Origin: Episyrphus balteatus
Lineage: Eukaryota > Arthropoda > Insecta > Diptera > Syrphidae
DNA length: 64,000 nucleotides
NCBI RefSeq assembly: GCF_945859705.1
Contig: NC_079136.1
Location: 38,225,307-38,289,306, forward strand
Direction: 5' to 3'
The notes under the pieces are model-generated. The model saw only the letters and a program-made list of their open reading frames with translations, was not told the DNA's origin and searched no databases. The position numbers were made by a program, and so were the translations under genes. How positions within the stretch are numbered: position 1 is the first letter of the stretch; each line of letters begins with the position of its first letter. This document shows, piece by piece, positions 9,889 through 23,193 of this stretch.

Positions 9889-12800
9889 TTCATTTTTCCA
9901 TTTCCTTGGACTTTTGAACTGAAAATGGTTTTACCTTTACTTTTTCTCAATTTTGAAAAAACAAAAAATTAAGTCAGTACATAAATCTGTCAGTACCTAA
10001 AAAGTCAGTTTTTGCAACTTTTCAGGAGAGCGTTTTGAAAGTTTGGCTTTCCATTACAACTCAATGCTTATGTCATTTTTCGTTTACCTGTAATTCATAA
10101 ACCGCTTGAGATAAAAATACGAAAAAAATATGGCAGACAGAATTGGTTATTGTGCATCAGATTTTGTAAAAAAACAATTGATTAAAATAACTTCATTTTA
10201 AAATTAATATTAAGTTTATAATTCTAGCTTTTGAAAAAAGTATCAGTCAAAACTGTAAGTGTTGTCGTTGTTTTTTAATAATTTTTTTTTAATTTTAAGT
10301 ATTTTTTTTAGAAAATTGCCCCTCCCACCAAAACGGGGGGACATAGACCCCCCCTCCCATAGTAAACAATGATTGTATTTAACCCCTCTACAAAATCTCA
10401 TTATCAGTTCTTGGTGCTTAAGTTATCGTACTTTCCCCTCAAATGTTTCTGTTTTACTTGAGTAAAACTAAAAATGCGAAAAAAAGATATATTAAAATGG
10501 CCATACTTCGGTTAATTTTCAATGAAAAAATTTAGTGAGTACAGCATTTTGAAGAAAATTTAATCTTCTTTTTTTCTTTCGAGCAATGTTTATGTCTATC
10601 TCAACCCAAAAAAAATGTACAACTAAAAAAGCAAAAAAACTCAAAAAATCGATTTTTTTGATATTTTTTTATGATTGTTTCGACAATTTTGGTTTGGAAA
10701 TTTTTTTTTTTTTCAATTTTTAAAAAAACATTATTCTAATAGGAAATTCAATTCTCTACAAAAAGTTTTGAGAGCAATATATTAAAATTTTGCTCGGTTT
10801 ATGAGATATATTGAAAAAACCAAAAAGGGGGCTTTTACACCCCTATCTTCAGTTTCCACCCTCTCATTTAATAGCACTCCGCGGTTTTATGTTCTTTTAT
10901 AACCCATTGCACAATTCCTACAATAAAAACCCGTGAACGTCTTAGTTCCTTATTGCCCTGTTTTTTTCGACATAATCAATAGCCTATAGGGCAAGTATTG
11001 GTTTTGTGTCCAAAAATCGTTTCGAAATCATTTGAAAATAAAAAATACGATGATGGATATTTTATAAAATACATTCCCAAAGAACTTACTCCGTAGCTAC
11101 GTTGGGGTTTCAGATTTTATAAGATCAGAAAACTGAAACCTAATAGACCTCCATAGGTTAATGTCCTAAACCTTAACCACTTTATTAAGAGATCAAAGTT
11201 CGTAGAAGATTCCATTCCCTCTAATATAGGTCACTTAAAAAAATTTACCAAAACAAAAACTTAACAAGGGATGTTGTATAGCAACCTACCTTCTTCCTAA
11301 ATCATCATCGTAAATAGGTTATTGTTGAATAATTTTGTTAAAGGGTAAGTAATTTGAGTACTCCACACAAGGTCAGTAGTGTAATTCAATCCCTCAAAAA
11401 ACAACATGACTAAACCATAAACACATGCCTTCATAACTATCATGATGTGCATCCATTTCCATACCTCCTATATTTTGTTTTTCTTCATTCAAACGTGATT
11501 ATGATCATCATTAGGGTATCAAGTTGCCCTTGGATAAAGGTAAACAAAATTCCAAAATCAACGAGTAGGTAGAAAAAAAAAAAAAAAAAAATACAAAGAA
11601 AACTAAAAAAAAAAGTGTATAAAGGAAGTAGGTCAACCCTTCTGATGTTTTTTTTTTTTTTTAATTCCGGAAGACGGAAGCGTCGGAAGCAATACTTGTG
11701 CAATCCACATATTGGATGGATTTTTTTTTTGTTCAGGTCTACCTAATACCTCTTCTTCCAAAGGTGTTATTTCATTTTACTGACGATTTGGTTTCATTGT
11801 CAGGAAATAAAAAAAAAAAAAATGCTTTATAGGCTGATCTATAATTATGGCCAATTAAGAAGAAAACCTTTATTGTTTTAAAATTATAATCAAGCGATTT
11901 AGATAAATTTTTTCCCCAAAAAATTGTACTAATTTGCATATAAATTATTATTTTGTGGTGTTTTTATGTTCTTTGCTAACGCCTACACACTTTTTTTTTT
12001 TTAAATATAATTGCTTCTTCCTCATATCGTGATGTTTGGCCATCATCATCGAGGGTATCAGCGAAACCCATAATGGCAATTGGGAGTGACTTCTTTTGTT
12101 CTTTCCTAAATGATATTTTGTTAATAACAAACTTTTGGCCCGTATATTTACCTAATAATTTCACAGTGTATCGAAAATAATTGTTTCTAAAAGTGATTCT
12201 AGGTATTTGGGAACACAAAAAAGAGACTTCTCTTTGTTCATAATTTTTATTTTTGTTCCTAATAAAAACCGAAACGTAGTATTACGTCTTTAATTTATTC
12301 GTCAACAGGCTTTTTGACAGACAAAAAAAAAAAAAAACATTCAAAATAATTTCTTTATTGAATCATAAAAGATCCACGAGATTGAATTGAATAGAGGAGG
12401 GCTTGAAGAGTATGCCCTCGCTCTTTGATGGCAACTTGATCTATTTCGATGTCAATGTGATAAAGCACATTTCTAGTATTTTTGATTTACAACCAAATTA
12501 CTCTATGACAGGAAACGACTCTCCAGATTCAAATATTGCTGGATTATATCATAGATTCGAATGTAAAAATCTATGCAAGGATAAAAGTGTCGGTCTTTGA
12601 GAATAAAAAAAGTCCAATAAACACGGAATAGGTAGGTACTCAAAAGGTATGTTTTTTTTTTGTGTTTTCTTCTATGATAATCTGATTAAACCAAAAGAAG
12701 CGAGGTCCTTATATGGGTGGAAGCCTTTTTTCTAGATAAGGAATTATTGTTCATGCTAAACAAAGGGGATATTTTTATTTATGGTTATGCGCAAAAGTGC

Positions 12801-13472
12801 AAGTCGTTAAAAGGAACAAACAAACTAAAACACTTGATAACACTGCCTATACCTACCTTAAATAGTACCTACCTATCCAATACCTACACTCCGTCTTTAA
12901 TCCTGCTGTTGTTGCTTGATGGTAGCCTGAGGGAATACATTTTTAACTTTTTTGTGGTTGATTTTTTTTTTTCTTATTCTTCCTTTATCGAAAATTCAAG
13001 TTCTTGGTGTATTTTTTTCTTCTTTTTTTTTAGGTTTTTAGTTTATCGTGTGGTTTTTATTTTTATTTTATTTTTTTAACTTAATTCAAAAGAATGATGA
13101 TGTGAAGGAAATTGTGCAAAAATGCTAGTATTACGCAAAAGGTTCTTTGTAGGTCACAAGTGCATACATACCTTTGTAATAATATGGGTAAGTTTATAAA
13201 AAGGATAACATAGTTTTTTTTTTTGTTTTTTTTTTTTATGTTCACTTTTGATATTGAAAATGATCGAGATTGTGTGCATGTGTGTGTTTGTGCATATTTT
13301 TGATACTACAAAGTTGCAAAAAATAATCAGATTTTTGTATGAACTTCTCAATTTTACTGCAATAAAATTTTTGCTTGTCAATTTCTTGCGTTTCAATAGA
13401 ATCGCATTAATTATTTTGGGTTTAAGGTTCTGTCCCGAGGTTTTATTAATCATATTTTATTTCCAATTATTA
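9889..13472. other. Intergenic region with repeat fragments
   Basis: AT-rich DNA containing C-rich strings near 10320-10360 and a family A-prime start (GGGCAAGTATTGGTTTTGTGT) at about 10988. Several frames of 60-120 codons here are Phe- or Lys-rich with no recognisable domain. I consider them non-coding. Confidence 0.5.
10978..11060 (+). repeat. Family A-prime 5' fragment
   Basis: CTATAGGGCAAGTATTGGTT and the following GTGT-AAAAATCG match the beginning of the A-prime copy at 46451. Confidence 0.6.
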
Positions 13473-13706
13473 CACGGAGAGAAAAGTGTCACCTTAATTT
13501 AAAGTGACAGTCATCTTAGCAAAAAACCATGCAGAAATCCGCTTAAATTAAGGTGCCTTATTTTATGTATTCTGTTTTCTCCGTGCATTAAATTTAACTG
13601 AGTTTAAGTGTAATCACCTTATTTTAAGCGGATATCACTTTAATTTAAAGTGGTGAAATTTAATGTGCGCATCATCTTATTTTAAGGTGACACTTTTTTC
13701 TCCGTG
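13473..13706. mobile_element. 234-bp MITE, CACGGAGA termini, TA target
   Basis: CACGGAGAGAAAAGTGTCAC at the left is mirrored by GTGACACTTTTTTCTCCGTG at the right. TA lies on both sides. The interior repeats CTTAATTTAAAG and TAAGCGGAT in both orientations. A third TTTTCTCCGTG sits inside near 13576. The TA duplication fits a Tc1/mariner-mobilised MITE. Confidence 0.75.
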
Positions 13707-14262
13707 TATGATAGCAACTTTTAAATAGTTACATCAATTTTCTTACTTTCCTTCTTGTTATACAGTCTTCGAACTTATGTATAAGATTATAAAAATGTTC
13801 AGAAAACAGCTGCACTGCAAAACTATATAAAATACGATATTGATTTTGTATCCGGACAAAAATAATTGATATTCAGAACAAAATTAGATTGATTAGGTTG
13901 GATTCCAACAAAAACTTTCTGTAGCAGCTTGAAAGTCTTTCGCACTAATTGTTTAATTGCTTCTGCAAAAACTACATCAAAATTGAATTCTGAAAGCATG
14001 GATTTGGATCAGAATATGCCGTGTCTCAAAGAGAACTTCTTCTGATGAAGAAATAAAGCCTTCTAATAAGAAGGTGGTTGCCATTTACAAGCACTAAATT
14101 TTTTGCGTAACTGGTGGTATTATAGATACGAGTAGATTGAACACTTTAAGCTGTATTTTTTCATACAACATCCAAAAATATTGACCACTCTGGATTGGAT
14201 CTGATACGACCATTTAATGACAAGAACTAAGAAAAAAGTATGTCTGCCGATATCCTTATGAT
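13707..14262. other. Intergenic, nothing recognised
   Basis: No gene or repeat boundary was seen. Confidence 0.45.
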
Positions 14263-14850
14263 GGGTTGGGGTCAAAATTCTTTTTTCAAAATTCAGCTTT
14301 TAAAATTCTGCTATTCAAAATTTTGTTTTTCAAAATTCGGCTTTTCAACGCACGCTTTTTAATATTCTCCAAAACACTTTTTTAATTTTTTGCAGAATTT
14401 AGTAAAATCATCATCTTGCAAAATATACTGTTTTTGATTACTTACTAACTTTTTATTTTTTTTTTTATGTATATTAATTTTTTGTTTAATAAATCAATAA
14501 ATTTGAAAATATTAAAGAAGGGTTTAATATTAAATATTTTCGAAAAATAATAACAAATTTATTAATTTATCAAATAAAGATGACACTCAAAAACTTGAAC
14601 AATAAAAAGAATATTTTCTAATAAATTAGTATATGTATGTTTATTTATTTGCGAAAGTTAAACCAAAAACCTTTAAGAAAGTACTAGTGTTGAATTACGA
14701 AAATGAGGTGTATAGTTTTCCTTAGCTATATAAAATAACTGAATTAGCAGAATTTTAAAAACCAGAATTTAAAAAACCAGAAATTTGAAGACAGAATAGA
14801 AAAAAAGCAGGATTTTGTAAAAACAAAATTTCGTAAGACTTAGTAGAGCT
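14263..14850. repeat. Family D foldback array, diverged copy
   Basis: It begins GGGTTGGGGTCAAAATTC, as does the element at 61807. A left half of CAAAATTC-type units and a right half of CAGAATTT-type units are separated by an AT-rich centre. The expected right terminus GACCCGCTCCC is not found, so this copy is eroded. Confidence 0.6.
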
Positions 14851-14935
14851 GGACTTTATCATGAGAATGACACGTTTTGAAGATATTTGTCAATTCATCG
14901 CAAGAGACAGTACCCCTGAAAAAAACTTATGAGGT

Positions 14936-14995
14936 GGGTGGGATACGAACCCAAACCTCTATCGTAACAGTCCATCGCCACATCAAAATTGACAT
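14936..14995 (-). pseudogene. tRNA-like fragment with B box
   Basis: On the minus strand GGTTCGTATCCCACCC resembles a B box and T arm. A clear A box and pairing acceptor arms are lacking. It may be part of a repeat with a tRNA-derived head. Confidence 0.3.
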
Positions 14996-17389
14996 GCTTA
15001 TTGAATTTTCTAAAAGACCGTGTCCAAAACCTTAAACAGTTAAAGCAAACAAAAAAAGAGGACACCGTATTTCCTAAATTTCCATTTAGCAGACCATACA
15101 ATTCCACAATAAAAGCTAGAAACGTGTTCAGAAACTGACTTTGGAACGTCAAGAAACGTTGTCAAGAAACAAAAACAAATTTTGACAACTTTTCATTTAA
15201 GTTGACCTGTCTTCTGCAGGTCCAACACAATTTATACATTCCCTTTATTCCCTCTGTGCATAGTATATCTCAATTTCTAAGTTTTGATCAAAAATTTTTT
15301 TTTTTACTTTTCAAAAAGAAAACGAAAAAAAAATTGTTTTCATTTTTTCTTCTTTTTTGATTGCCCTTGTATTCGCATTCAGGTTATTCGTGTTTTCAAA
15401 TGCATATTTGAAGTTTTTATTTTTGCTGCGCGTGCAATTTTTTGCTCCTTAGACCTTGACCATTAACATAGAAAAAGAAGGAGATTGCATAAACATGTAC
15501 ATACACACAGTGTTTCTGACGAAAACTGGTTCGTCGTAATCGGTCCTTTTTTTTATAAGCACCATCAGCACACTTATGTTTGTGTGAATTTGTATGTTGT
15601 CTTTGGAAATGTATTAGTAAAAAAACTTAGATATGCATTTTGCATGAAGATGAGTAGGTAGGTAGTATTTTATTGGGAACGAAATGCAATTTTGCACAAA
15701 CTGGTTTAAAAAAAAAGGGTTCTCACTTCTAACATCAGAATAAGGAACTTAAAGAAGGTAGAAGAGGGACTATTGCAAGAAGGGATTGAAGTCTTGGATG
15801 GAAGAACGAGGAAACCACTTATACATATTTTTGGTATGCAATATGTGTCAAAATGCAAGTGCAATTAGATATTACCTAATATAAAGTCATTTTTTGATAA
15901 ATTTGTTAAAATAAGCTACAGCTAAAATTGGACACAAAATTAGCTCAAAAAGACGAATTTCCTGGTTAAAAAAAAATCTTTAATATTTTTTTATGATCAA
16001 CATTTTTTCGTCCATTTTACCATAAAACTTTCTTCAAGAAATAACCTTCATTCCTATAACATTTCAAATTTGAAACGTAATTAAACAATTGAGCCTCACT
16101 ATCTCCTTCTACGATTCAATACATTTCTATTCACCAGCTGAAATTCTTATTCTGTTCAATTCAAGTCATCTTGAAAAAAACCTCGTGTCTATTAACAAAA
16201 ACTATAAACCGGATGAAAAGAATAATCAAATTGCTGGGACAACGTATACAGAAAGTTCACAATAACTCTACAAAAATCTCAACCCTAACACAAATAATTC
16301 CTTGTCATGATCCTGTTAAGAAATTAAAAAAAAAGTAGGAAGAAAGAAAAAAAAGAACTGGCATGGTGAGTCCTTTTGTAACTTTACAGCACTTTTTTTA
16401 TGGTATTTCTAATGCGAAGAAAATAAAGTCATATAGGTGAATTAAACGACTTCAGGTATTCAAGTATAACACAATACACTACACAACAACACACAAAAAA
16501 AAATCTGATAATAATTCCAGTTTTATTAGTTTTTCCAACCCCAACCCCAGTAGGAATTCATGCCCAACAGGGCATAGTTTCCCTTTACAATTTATACTTA
16601 CTTCGTCTTCCATATCGCCTTGTTTATATGAGTTACACTTCGACCGACCGACAACGGATATCTTCCTTGCAATTTTCCAAACAACAATGTAAAAATTGTG
16701 ATACTTTTTTTTTTTATTACGTACTTACAAAAGGACTCTCACTTAAATTTAGATTCCTTTGAATGCTTTTGTCCGGTTTTTGAAAACGACGGATGGATGA
16801 AAAAAAAAAAATTGATGGTTTTATGACATCTTATTGTACTTTGTGGACTTTGGCAGTCGGAAAAGTATTGTATGAGAAGGTCGTATCGCAATTTTTTTCT
16901 TTTTGTATGAAGTTTATTACGCCACGAATGTGTGATGTGTTTTTTGACAGGGGGTAAAGAATTTTGTTTTTTTTTTTTTATTTTTATGAGCTTTGGCACT
17001 TTTTTAAATTAAAGGGAAGGAAACAATTCATTTTGTGCTCTTCCGGATTGCTTAAAAAAAGTACCCAAGAATTTATTAATGAAATTGATTGCGCATCAAA
17101 TTTAAAGAATGAAAGAAAACATTCATGATAGTGATAGGTAGGAAATTGAGATATCTTTACTTTAAAACTACATATCGAGAAATTTGTTTTCTTTTAATAT
17201 TACAAAATTGCATTTCTTTTAGTGGTTTTGACCGCATGCTATAAAATTTCTTGTATAATAAAGAATTTTTAGAATTTTTTTTTCTTTGAAAACCGTAAGT
17301 GACTAGGGCAAGTTTAGGATTGAAAAAAAAAAAAAAAAATAGTCATGTGTGGAATTCAAATCATTTTTCTTGCAAAAAACATTCAAAAT
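14996..17389. other. Intergenic, nothing recognised
   Basis: AT-rich unique sequence. Open frames are low complexity. No tRNA, domain or bounded element was found. Confidence 0.45.
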
Positions 17390-17635
17390 CCATTTTTTTT
17401 TATATGACAACTTATAATAAATTTTATATCATCTAAAAGCTTATTACTTCACCTTTTATATCACGCATTAATCATATTTTTACCATGCCTACAAAAAAAG
17501 TAAGAATTTTTGAAAGCCAAACATGTCGAAATTTCAAACTGATATTACGGTACCTCCTACACTGGTGGCTGGTCATCCACAGGTGGTTTAAGGTATTTTT
17601 CAAGTTTTTCAATTTAAGATTGTAGAAGTTATTTG
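17390..17635 (-). repeat. Family C fragment
   Basis: This is the reverse complement of part of the arm at 20640-20880. Shared strings include TACGGTACCTCC, ATGTCGAAATTTCA and TTTTTCAATTTAAGATTGT. Similar fragments lie at 61400-61600 and 29690-29940. Confidence 0.7.
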
Positions 17636-17639
17636 TTTA

Positions 17640-17769
17640 AAAATAAGCTGGCAGAATTTTGAAATGCAGGTATTTAAAAAAGCAGAAATTTTGAAAGACC
17701 GAATAGAATAAAAGCGGAATTTTGAAAAACAGAATATTCGTTAAAATAGCAGAATTTTGACCCGCTCCC
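17640..17769. repeat. Family D right half
   Basis: Units of the type GCAGAATTTTGA lead into the terminus GACCCGCTCCC, as at 62186. The left half is absent. It abuts the family C fragment directly. Confidence 0.65.
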
Positions 17770-18479
17770 AGAAAATATTATTTATTAAAAAAATCATTGA
17801 CTCATTCTTAAAAATTTAACTGGCCAGAAAATTTCTGGCAAAAAAACTGGAATTCTGGAAAAATTCCAAGAAACTTTGCACTATTTTCCCTGGAAAAAAA
17901 GCCAGAATTTGTATGAAGAATTTTTTGCCCTTTTTTTCACAAAAAGTTCTGGCGTAATTTCATCTGCGGTAATTTGATTTGGCGTAATTTCCGCGAGCAG
18001 TTCTTTCAATAACTGTCACAATTTTTCTCCTTTCTCTCCTGTGGCTGTGGCATAAGCTTTTATCTTAGCAACAGCTTTAATCGAGAAGCTATTCCTATAT
18101 TTTAAGTTCATCTTCAAAGTAATTTTGTCTGAATCTTAAATTCTTTAAGGCAAAAAGCCATTGCTCTTTGATGAAAGCACTCGCAAAAAAAGTCCGAAAT
18201 TCTCCAAAATTGAATCATATGCTTCAAGAACTCTCACACAAAATACACAATGTTCCCATAGTATAATATTACCTCTCTGTTAAAAGAATATAAGAACATT
18301 ATGAATGGCCCGTCGGATGGAATTATTTCCCATAAATAGCTCGATCTTGGCGAACTAATTAAAACCCTCTCCACATCACCACAATTTTGCCACCACTTCA
18401 GTCGTAAATAAGTTTCAAGCAACAAGAAATCGGAAAAATTAGCAATTAACAGCAAAAAAGACATAAAAGTATGCAATAA
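17770..18479. other. Intergenic, nothing recognised
   Basis: Unique AT-rich DNA with repeated CTGGAATTC-like words near 17820-17890. No gene is supported. Confidence 0.4.
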
Positions 18480-19430
18480 ATCGCACCACCATCATATCTC
18501 CATCGCTCCCGCCGCCATCGCTACTAGAGAGTCGACGACGACGTCAAGCTATAGAAAAAAGAAAACGAAGAGAGTCACACAGTTCAGCAGAGTCCCAGTA
18601 CTGGACGAATGAAGAACTCTTTTGTTTCAATTCCTTCCTCTTGAACGAACTTGTATGTGAATCTGATGGCAGAGCAGGAAGCCTTGACTTTCTCACTACC
18701 CAGAATCAGAACCAAGACCGGTGCGGTGGTGTGGAGGAACTACCGCCACATAAACTCACTCCCAGGAATATTTACCATTGAACTTGGCCTTCGACCCCCG
18801 CATGACTATAGCTTAATGGCAGCAGCCAGTTGTTTTGGTTGTTGCAATAAAAGTTACTTGCTCAACACCAAAGGAGCAATTAGGGTTGAATTCATTAACT
18901 GCAAGGGCAGAGGACGTGAAAAAAACCAAAACTGAACACAATTAAAATGCGAAAACGACGACGACGATAGCTTCCTTCGTCGTCGTTCCATTCCAAAGCA
19001 GCACTATCGACGCGGTGTAACTCACTTACTCACTTAACCACCGCCCACACTAGGCCAGGAGTAGAGGAACAGTACATACCTATATGAATTCTGCCGACTT
19101 CGACACGAGTACACAACTCAAACATCGTGCTGGTGATCCTAAACCTGGCAGAAGTAATTTGTAAGAAGAGTCTCAGTACTTGCACCATGCCAGCAGCTAG
19201 AGGTGCGCTTTGCTCCTCCAAGCAATCACCCCAGTACCACCGCCACCTTCCGTCGTCGTTACTTCATATCGTAATCGTAACCCATTCTTCTTAAAGTCAC
19301 GTTGTTGCGAAGAAAAGCATAAAATTCCTTGTGTTGTGATTTATGAAAATTCCTCTTGGTTTGTTCTGGTAACTCGGCGAATCGGAATTGGAATCCTTCT
19401 CTTATGATACCTATTTTACGACCATGCTGG
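18480..19430. other. GC-richer unique island, possible non-coding exon or regulatory region
   Basis: Base composition shifts sharply here, with CGACGACGACG-type strings at 18529-18542 and 18953-18964. Both strands carry open frames of 60-95 codons with mixed amino-acid content (for example 18651-18935 plus and 19030-19221 minus). None shows a recognisable domain, a good start context or splice sites that I can link. It may be a UTR exon, long non-coding RNA or regulatory DNA of a gene outside the window. Confidence 0.35.
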
Positions 19431-19833
19431 TGCCTGGGTGCTGTTGTTGATACTTTTGTGGCTAGATGATGGTGTGGTTATGATGGGGGCAGAAGATTTA
19501 AGCTTTGGAATTTTGCTAATGTAATGCTTGCGTCTGCAATTTTGTGAGTAATTAAGGAATCTTTATAATTTTATTGTGGCGGATCTGAGCCCACCTTAAG
19601 AAGTTGGAAACTAAAGAAATATTTTCAAGTGTTCTTAAGGGTGAAGAAATGGTGCACTGATGCTTGAAATTTTGAATTTTCTATTGAAAGTTGGAGTTTA
19701 AAAGTTCATTAGAAAATTAACTCAGTAATAATTTAGGAAATTTAATTTTTATTGCATAGTTTCTTTTTTTGGAACATATATTTCTCTCCCTCAATTTGCA
19801 CTAAAAATAAAATTCTCAACGATAACTTTTATG

Positions 19834-21388
19834 ACGTGATAACGTCTTATAAATCGATGAACAATGGCAGCCATCACAAAAAAGTGACGCCATTTTCTAG
19901 CGTTCCACTCTCGCACTTTTGCAGTGCGGCAAAAATTTCAATTAAAAATAAACTATTAGAGATATTAAATATCTTCTATAGCTTATTTGAAAGATAATAA
20001 CCTAAAGTTAAATACATTTGAAGGATTTTAAAAAATTCTATCTTTTAATAGGGTAAATAGGTTTAAAACAAAATTTCAAAAAATTGGCTATTTTCTAAAC
20101 GCGACAATGTAAGAGTTGAATTTTTATTTAATCAATAAATTAAAACAACATTTTTCGAAATATGAATTTTTGAAAAACACCTACTTATTTTGGGGTATTT
20201 TTGGGTGAGTTTTTATTTTTTTTAAAAATTTTTTGTAGAATTCCAAAAATCTCAAGCTTATAGAACATGTAGTCTATGACTGTGCGCATACATTTGCAAA
20301 AAATTGGTATTTCAAAATGGTTTTTCACCGAATAACGGGAAAAACAAGTTTTTTGTCCCAAGTTTTTTTTACTTTTTTTAACCGTTTTTTATTTTTATCT
20401 TTTTATATTGTATATAGATAATATATTGTAGATAGATAATAGACAGGACTATACCTGTTCAAAATTTCAATCAATTTTGGAGTCACAATTTTGAGATAAT
20501 GGTAATATAAAGTTTTATTATTCAACAGTTTCTAACTTTTGATCTAAAGCAAATACAAATTTGATTTTACTTTATTAAGCATCCTGATGTTACCTTTCAT
20601 TTGGTATATCACACATAACTGTTCATTCACTACAAGCTACACAATGTTAAATTAAAAAACTTGCGAAATACCTCAAAACATCTGTGGAGATCTGTTGATC
20701 ATGAACAACCACCAGTGTGGGAAGTACCGTAATCTCAGTTTGGAATTTCGACATCGTTGGCTTTAAAAAATTCTTACTTTTTTTCTAGGCATTGCAGAAA
20801 TAAGATTGAAACGTCATATAAAAGGTGAAATTATAAGCTTTTACATGATATACAATTTTTAATAGGTTGTCTAAAAAAAATTCATTCAATAGCGTAAGAA
20901 CATAAAATATATGTTTTTTTACTTTTTTTGATGAAAATTGATCTTTTTGTAGATGCCTAATAGACATGATCGATGTATATATTAAAGCTGAAGCAATAAG
21001 CTTTCAGGTGGTATAAAATTTATTATTGGTTGTTACATAAAAAAAATGAATTTTTGAGTGATGGAAATGATTTTTTCACTTTTTCATAAGAAATGATTGT
21101 TTTTAATAAATTATTTTAATTCTTTTTGTGCATTGTAAAAATTTAAAAATAGTTCTATTATTTAGAAGAAATATTTGGCTTTTTAATGGTATCATTTTTT
21201 TTTAAGCTTTTAGAATAAAAAAATTAATATAATGAGAAAAGAAAAAAGGTAATTTTTTTTAAGCTTTTTCTTGTAATAATTGTTTGAAATAAATAAACTC
21301 TTCAATTGACTCATTTTAAAAGCACACAACGTGTTTTCTAACGACGTTATCACGTAAAATCATCGTCCGTAAACCGGCTTTACAGATA
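19834..21388 (+). repeat. Family C left arm
   Basis: Landmarks are the outer end ACGTGATAACGTC, AAGTGACGCCATTTTCT, a GTGCGGCAAAAATTTC segment, AAACGCGACAATGT, GAAATACCTCAAAACATC and the inner GACGTTATCACGTAAAATCA. Confidence 0.75.
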
Positions 21389-21643
21389 CTTTTTCAATAT
21401 TTTATTTTCTTGTACACTTTGAATTGTATTGCTGTACCTATATGGGTTTTTTTTTTGAAAAAAGTTTTGAGTTCTGCATTTTTAGCTGAACAATTTATTT
21501 TTTTTTACAATTTGCTTAACTATTTATCAGAACTGCGATTAGAATTTCAACTGAATAACTATATAATTTTGATAATAAATGGAAGATCAAAAAAAGTTAA
21601 CTTGTTTCACTTTTTGTCAGCCATTAAAATCGGCAAAATATAG

Positions 21644-21673
21644 TGGGTCACTGTGGCGTATGTAAAACTTTTT
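21644..21673 (+). repeat. Family F motif
   Basis: GGTCACTGTGGCGTATG followed by an A-rich step and TTTTTT recurs at about 27941 and, diverged, at 57692. It lies just upstream of family A copy 2 here, so it may mark the true 5' end of a larger unit. Confidence 0.5.
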
Positions 21674-21789
21674 TGTATTTAAAAACTTTAAAGCTAGTTG
21701 GTTCTTATTAATCAGCTCAAATGTTTTAATTAGTAATAATTGCAAAGATGGAATTTCTTGTGTTAAAAAAAAGATTTTTTGTACGTAAT

Positions 21790-22795
21790 TTTTACTTGCG
21801 ATATAGGTACTATATATCAAGTTATGCATTCGTACAAAAAAAAAAAGTTGAGATAACATTTTTCCATGACATTACGATGGTAGACAATGCCAAAAAAGTG
21901 GGTCCCGGAAGTCCGTCTGTCTGTCTGTCTGTCTGTCTGTCAGTCTGTCTGTCAGTCTGTCTGTCAGTCTGTCTGTCTGTCTGTATAAGGAGCTACAGCC
22001 TAAACGGATGGACCGATTAATGTCAAACTTGGTATGTAGCGTTATTTGGCGACTCTCCAGAGGGGTTTTTGGAATTAATTTTTTTGGACCAAAAATAACG
22101 GTACTTGTCATATACCGATTTTAGTAAAATTAAAATAGCTCGAAAACGGCTCCAACGATTTTGTTTAAAAAATTCAAATGTTAGTTTTACGCTAAGGTCT
22201 ATATTTCAATGAAAAATTTTTTATTTGAAAATCATTATTAACGGTACCTGCCATAGAACCGTTTTTTTAAAATTCGAATATCTCCGAAACTTCTTATTGG
22301 ATTTCAACGAAACTTTTTGTGAAGAAGCATTTATATAATTTAAATATAAACCAAAAATAAAATTTCCAAAAAAATAATTTTTGGATTTTTAAAAAAATTT
22401 TGAAAATTTTTTTTTGAAAAATGAAATTTTCGAAAACGGGACATTGAATTTTTTTGAAATTTTGTTTTTAGATGTTGATTAGTGATTTCTACAAAATGGC
22501 ATTACAATTTTATTTTTAAACTTTTTTTCCAAAAAATTATTTATAAAAAATTGTTTTTTTAAAAAACGGCTCTAACGATTTTGAAAATTTTTTTTCTAAA
22601 AATGCACGTTAATATATCAATCAAAGCTGCATACTTGTTTTGGAGGGCAATTTAATTTCAGATTTTATTTTATTTTTTTTTTTAAACGAATTTTATTTTT
22701 TTTTCCAAATTTCTACATAAAAAGTCTTAAAAATTTAAGCAACTTTAACTCCAAGAGCAAGTTCGTGCGACCCAGTCGTGCATTTTATTTTTTTT
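21790..22795 (+). mobile_element. Family A repeat, copy 2
   Basis: This is the best preserved copy. It begins near TTTTTACTTGCGATATAGG, has a GTCT microsatellite at 21915-21983, then GGAGCTACAGCCTAAACGGA, and ends in GAGCAAGTTCGTGCGACCCA. Minus-strand frames of the type TDRQTDRQ arise from the microsatellite and are not genes. Confidence 0.8.
21915..21983. repeat. GTCT tetranucleotide microsatellite
   Basis: Tandem GTCT units with interspersed CAGT variants, inside family A copy 2. The same position in other copies has only a few units, so it has expanded here. Confidence 0.85.
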
Positions 22796-23172
22796 TGTTT
22801 AGGGTTTTGTTTGGTATTTTAAAAATTTAGTTTTTTGATGAAACGTGGATAATGTTGTTAAAAAATAAAATTTAAAATCAATATTAACAAAACATAATGA
22901 TATAATGAAAAACAACAATGCTCAATGAAAGTGAGTACATATTAATTTTTTCGGTGAAACAAAATATACTTTGTATTAGATTTTTATATTTTAAATTTTG
23001 AGGTAAAAAGTTGTGCTAATTTAGAAAAATCCATAAAATGGCATAGTAAGAGTAGACCAGTGCCAATCCGGTTTTCAGAGGGCAAAAGTTATTAGCAGCA
23101 TAAAAGGGTTGTGGGAAAATTTAGGATAAATGGTGTATGAAAGGGGCAAAATAAATTGCCCACAAACAAATT

Positions 23173-23193
23173 GGGGGAAAGGGGGTGGGTGGG
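23173..23193 (+). other. G-quadruplex motif
   Basis: Four G-runs of 5, 5, 3 and 3 are separated by AAA, T and T, which is a canonical intramolecular quadruplex pattern. It is striking in a region this AT-rich. Confidence 0.7.

Noticed and set aside
12717..13079. 120-codon frame, one of the longest outside the protease and transposase regions
   Set aside because: The C-terminal half is almost entirely Phe/Leu from T-runs. The N-terminal half shows no motif or splice context.
18651..18935. 94-codon plus-strand frame with mixed composition
   Set aside because: No domain, no splice partner, and a similar-length frame occurs on the opposite strand nearby. I keep the region as an unexplained island only.
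21748..22111. Frames rich in SVCL or TDRQ repeats on both strands
   Set aside because: They arise from the GTCT microsatellite in family A copy 2.
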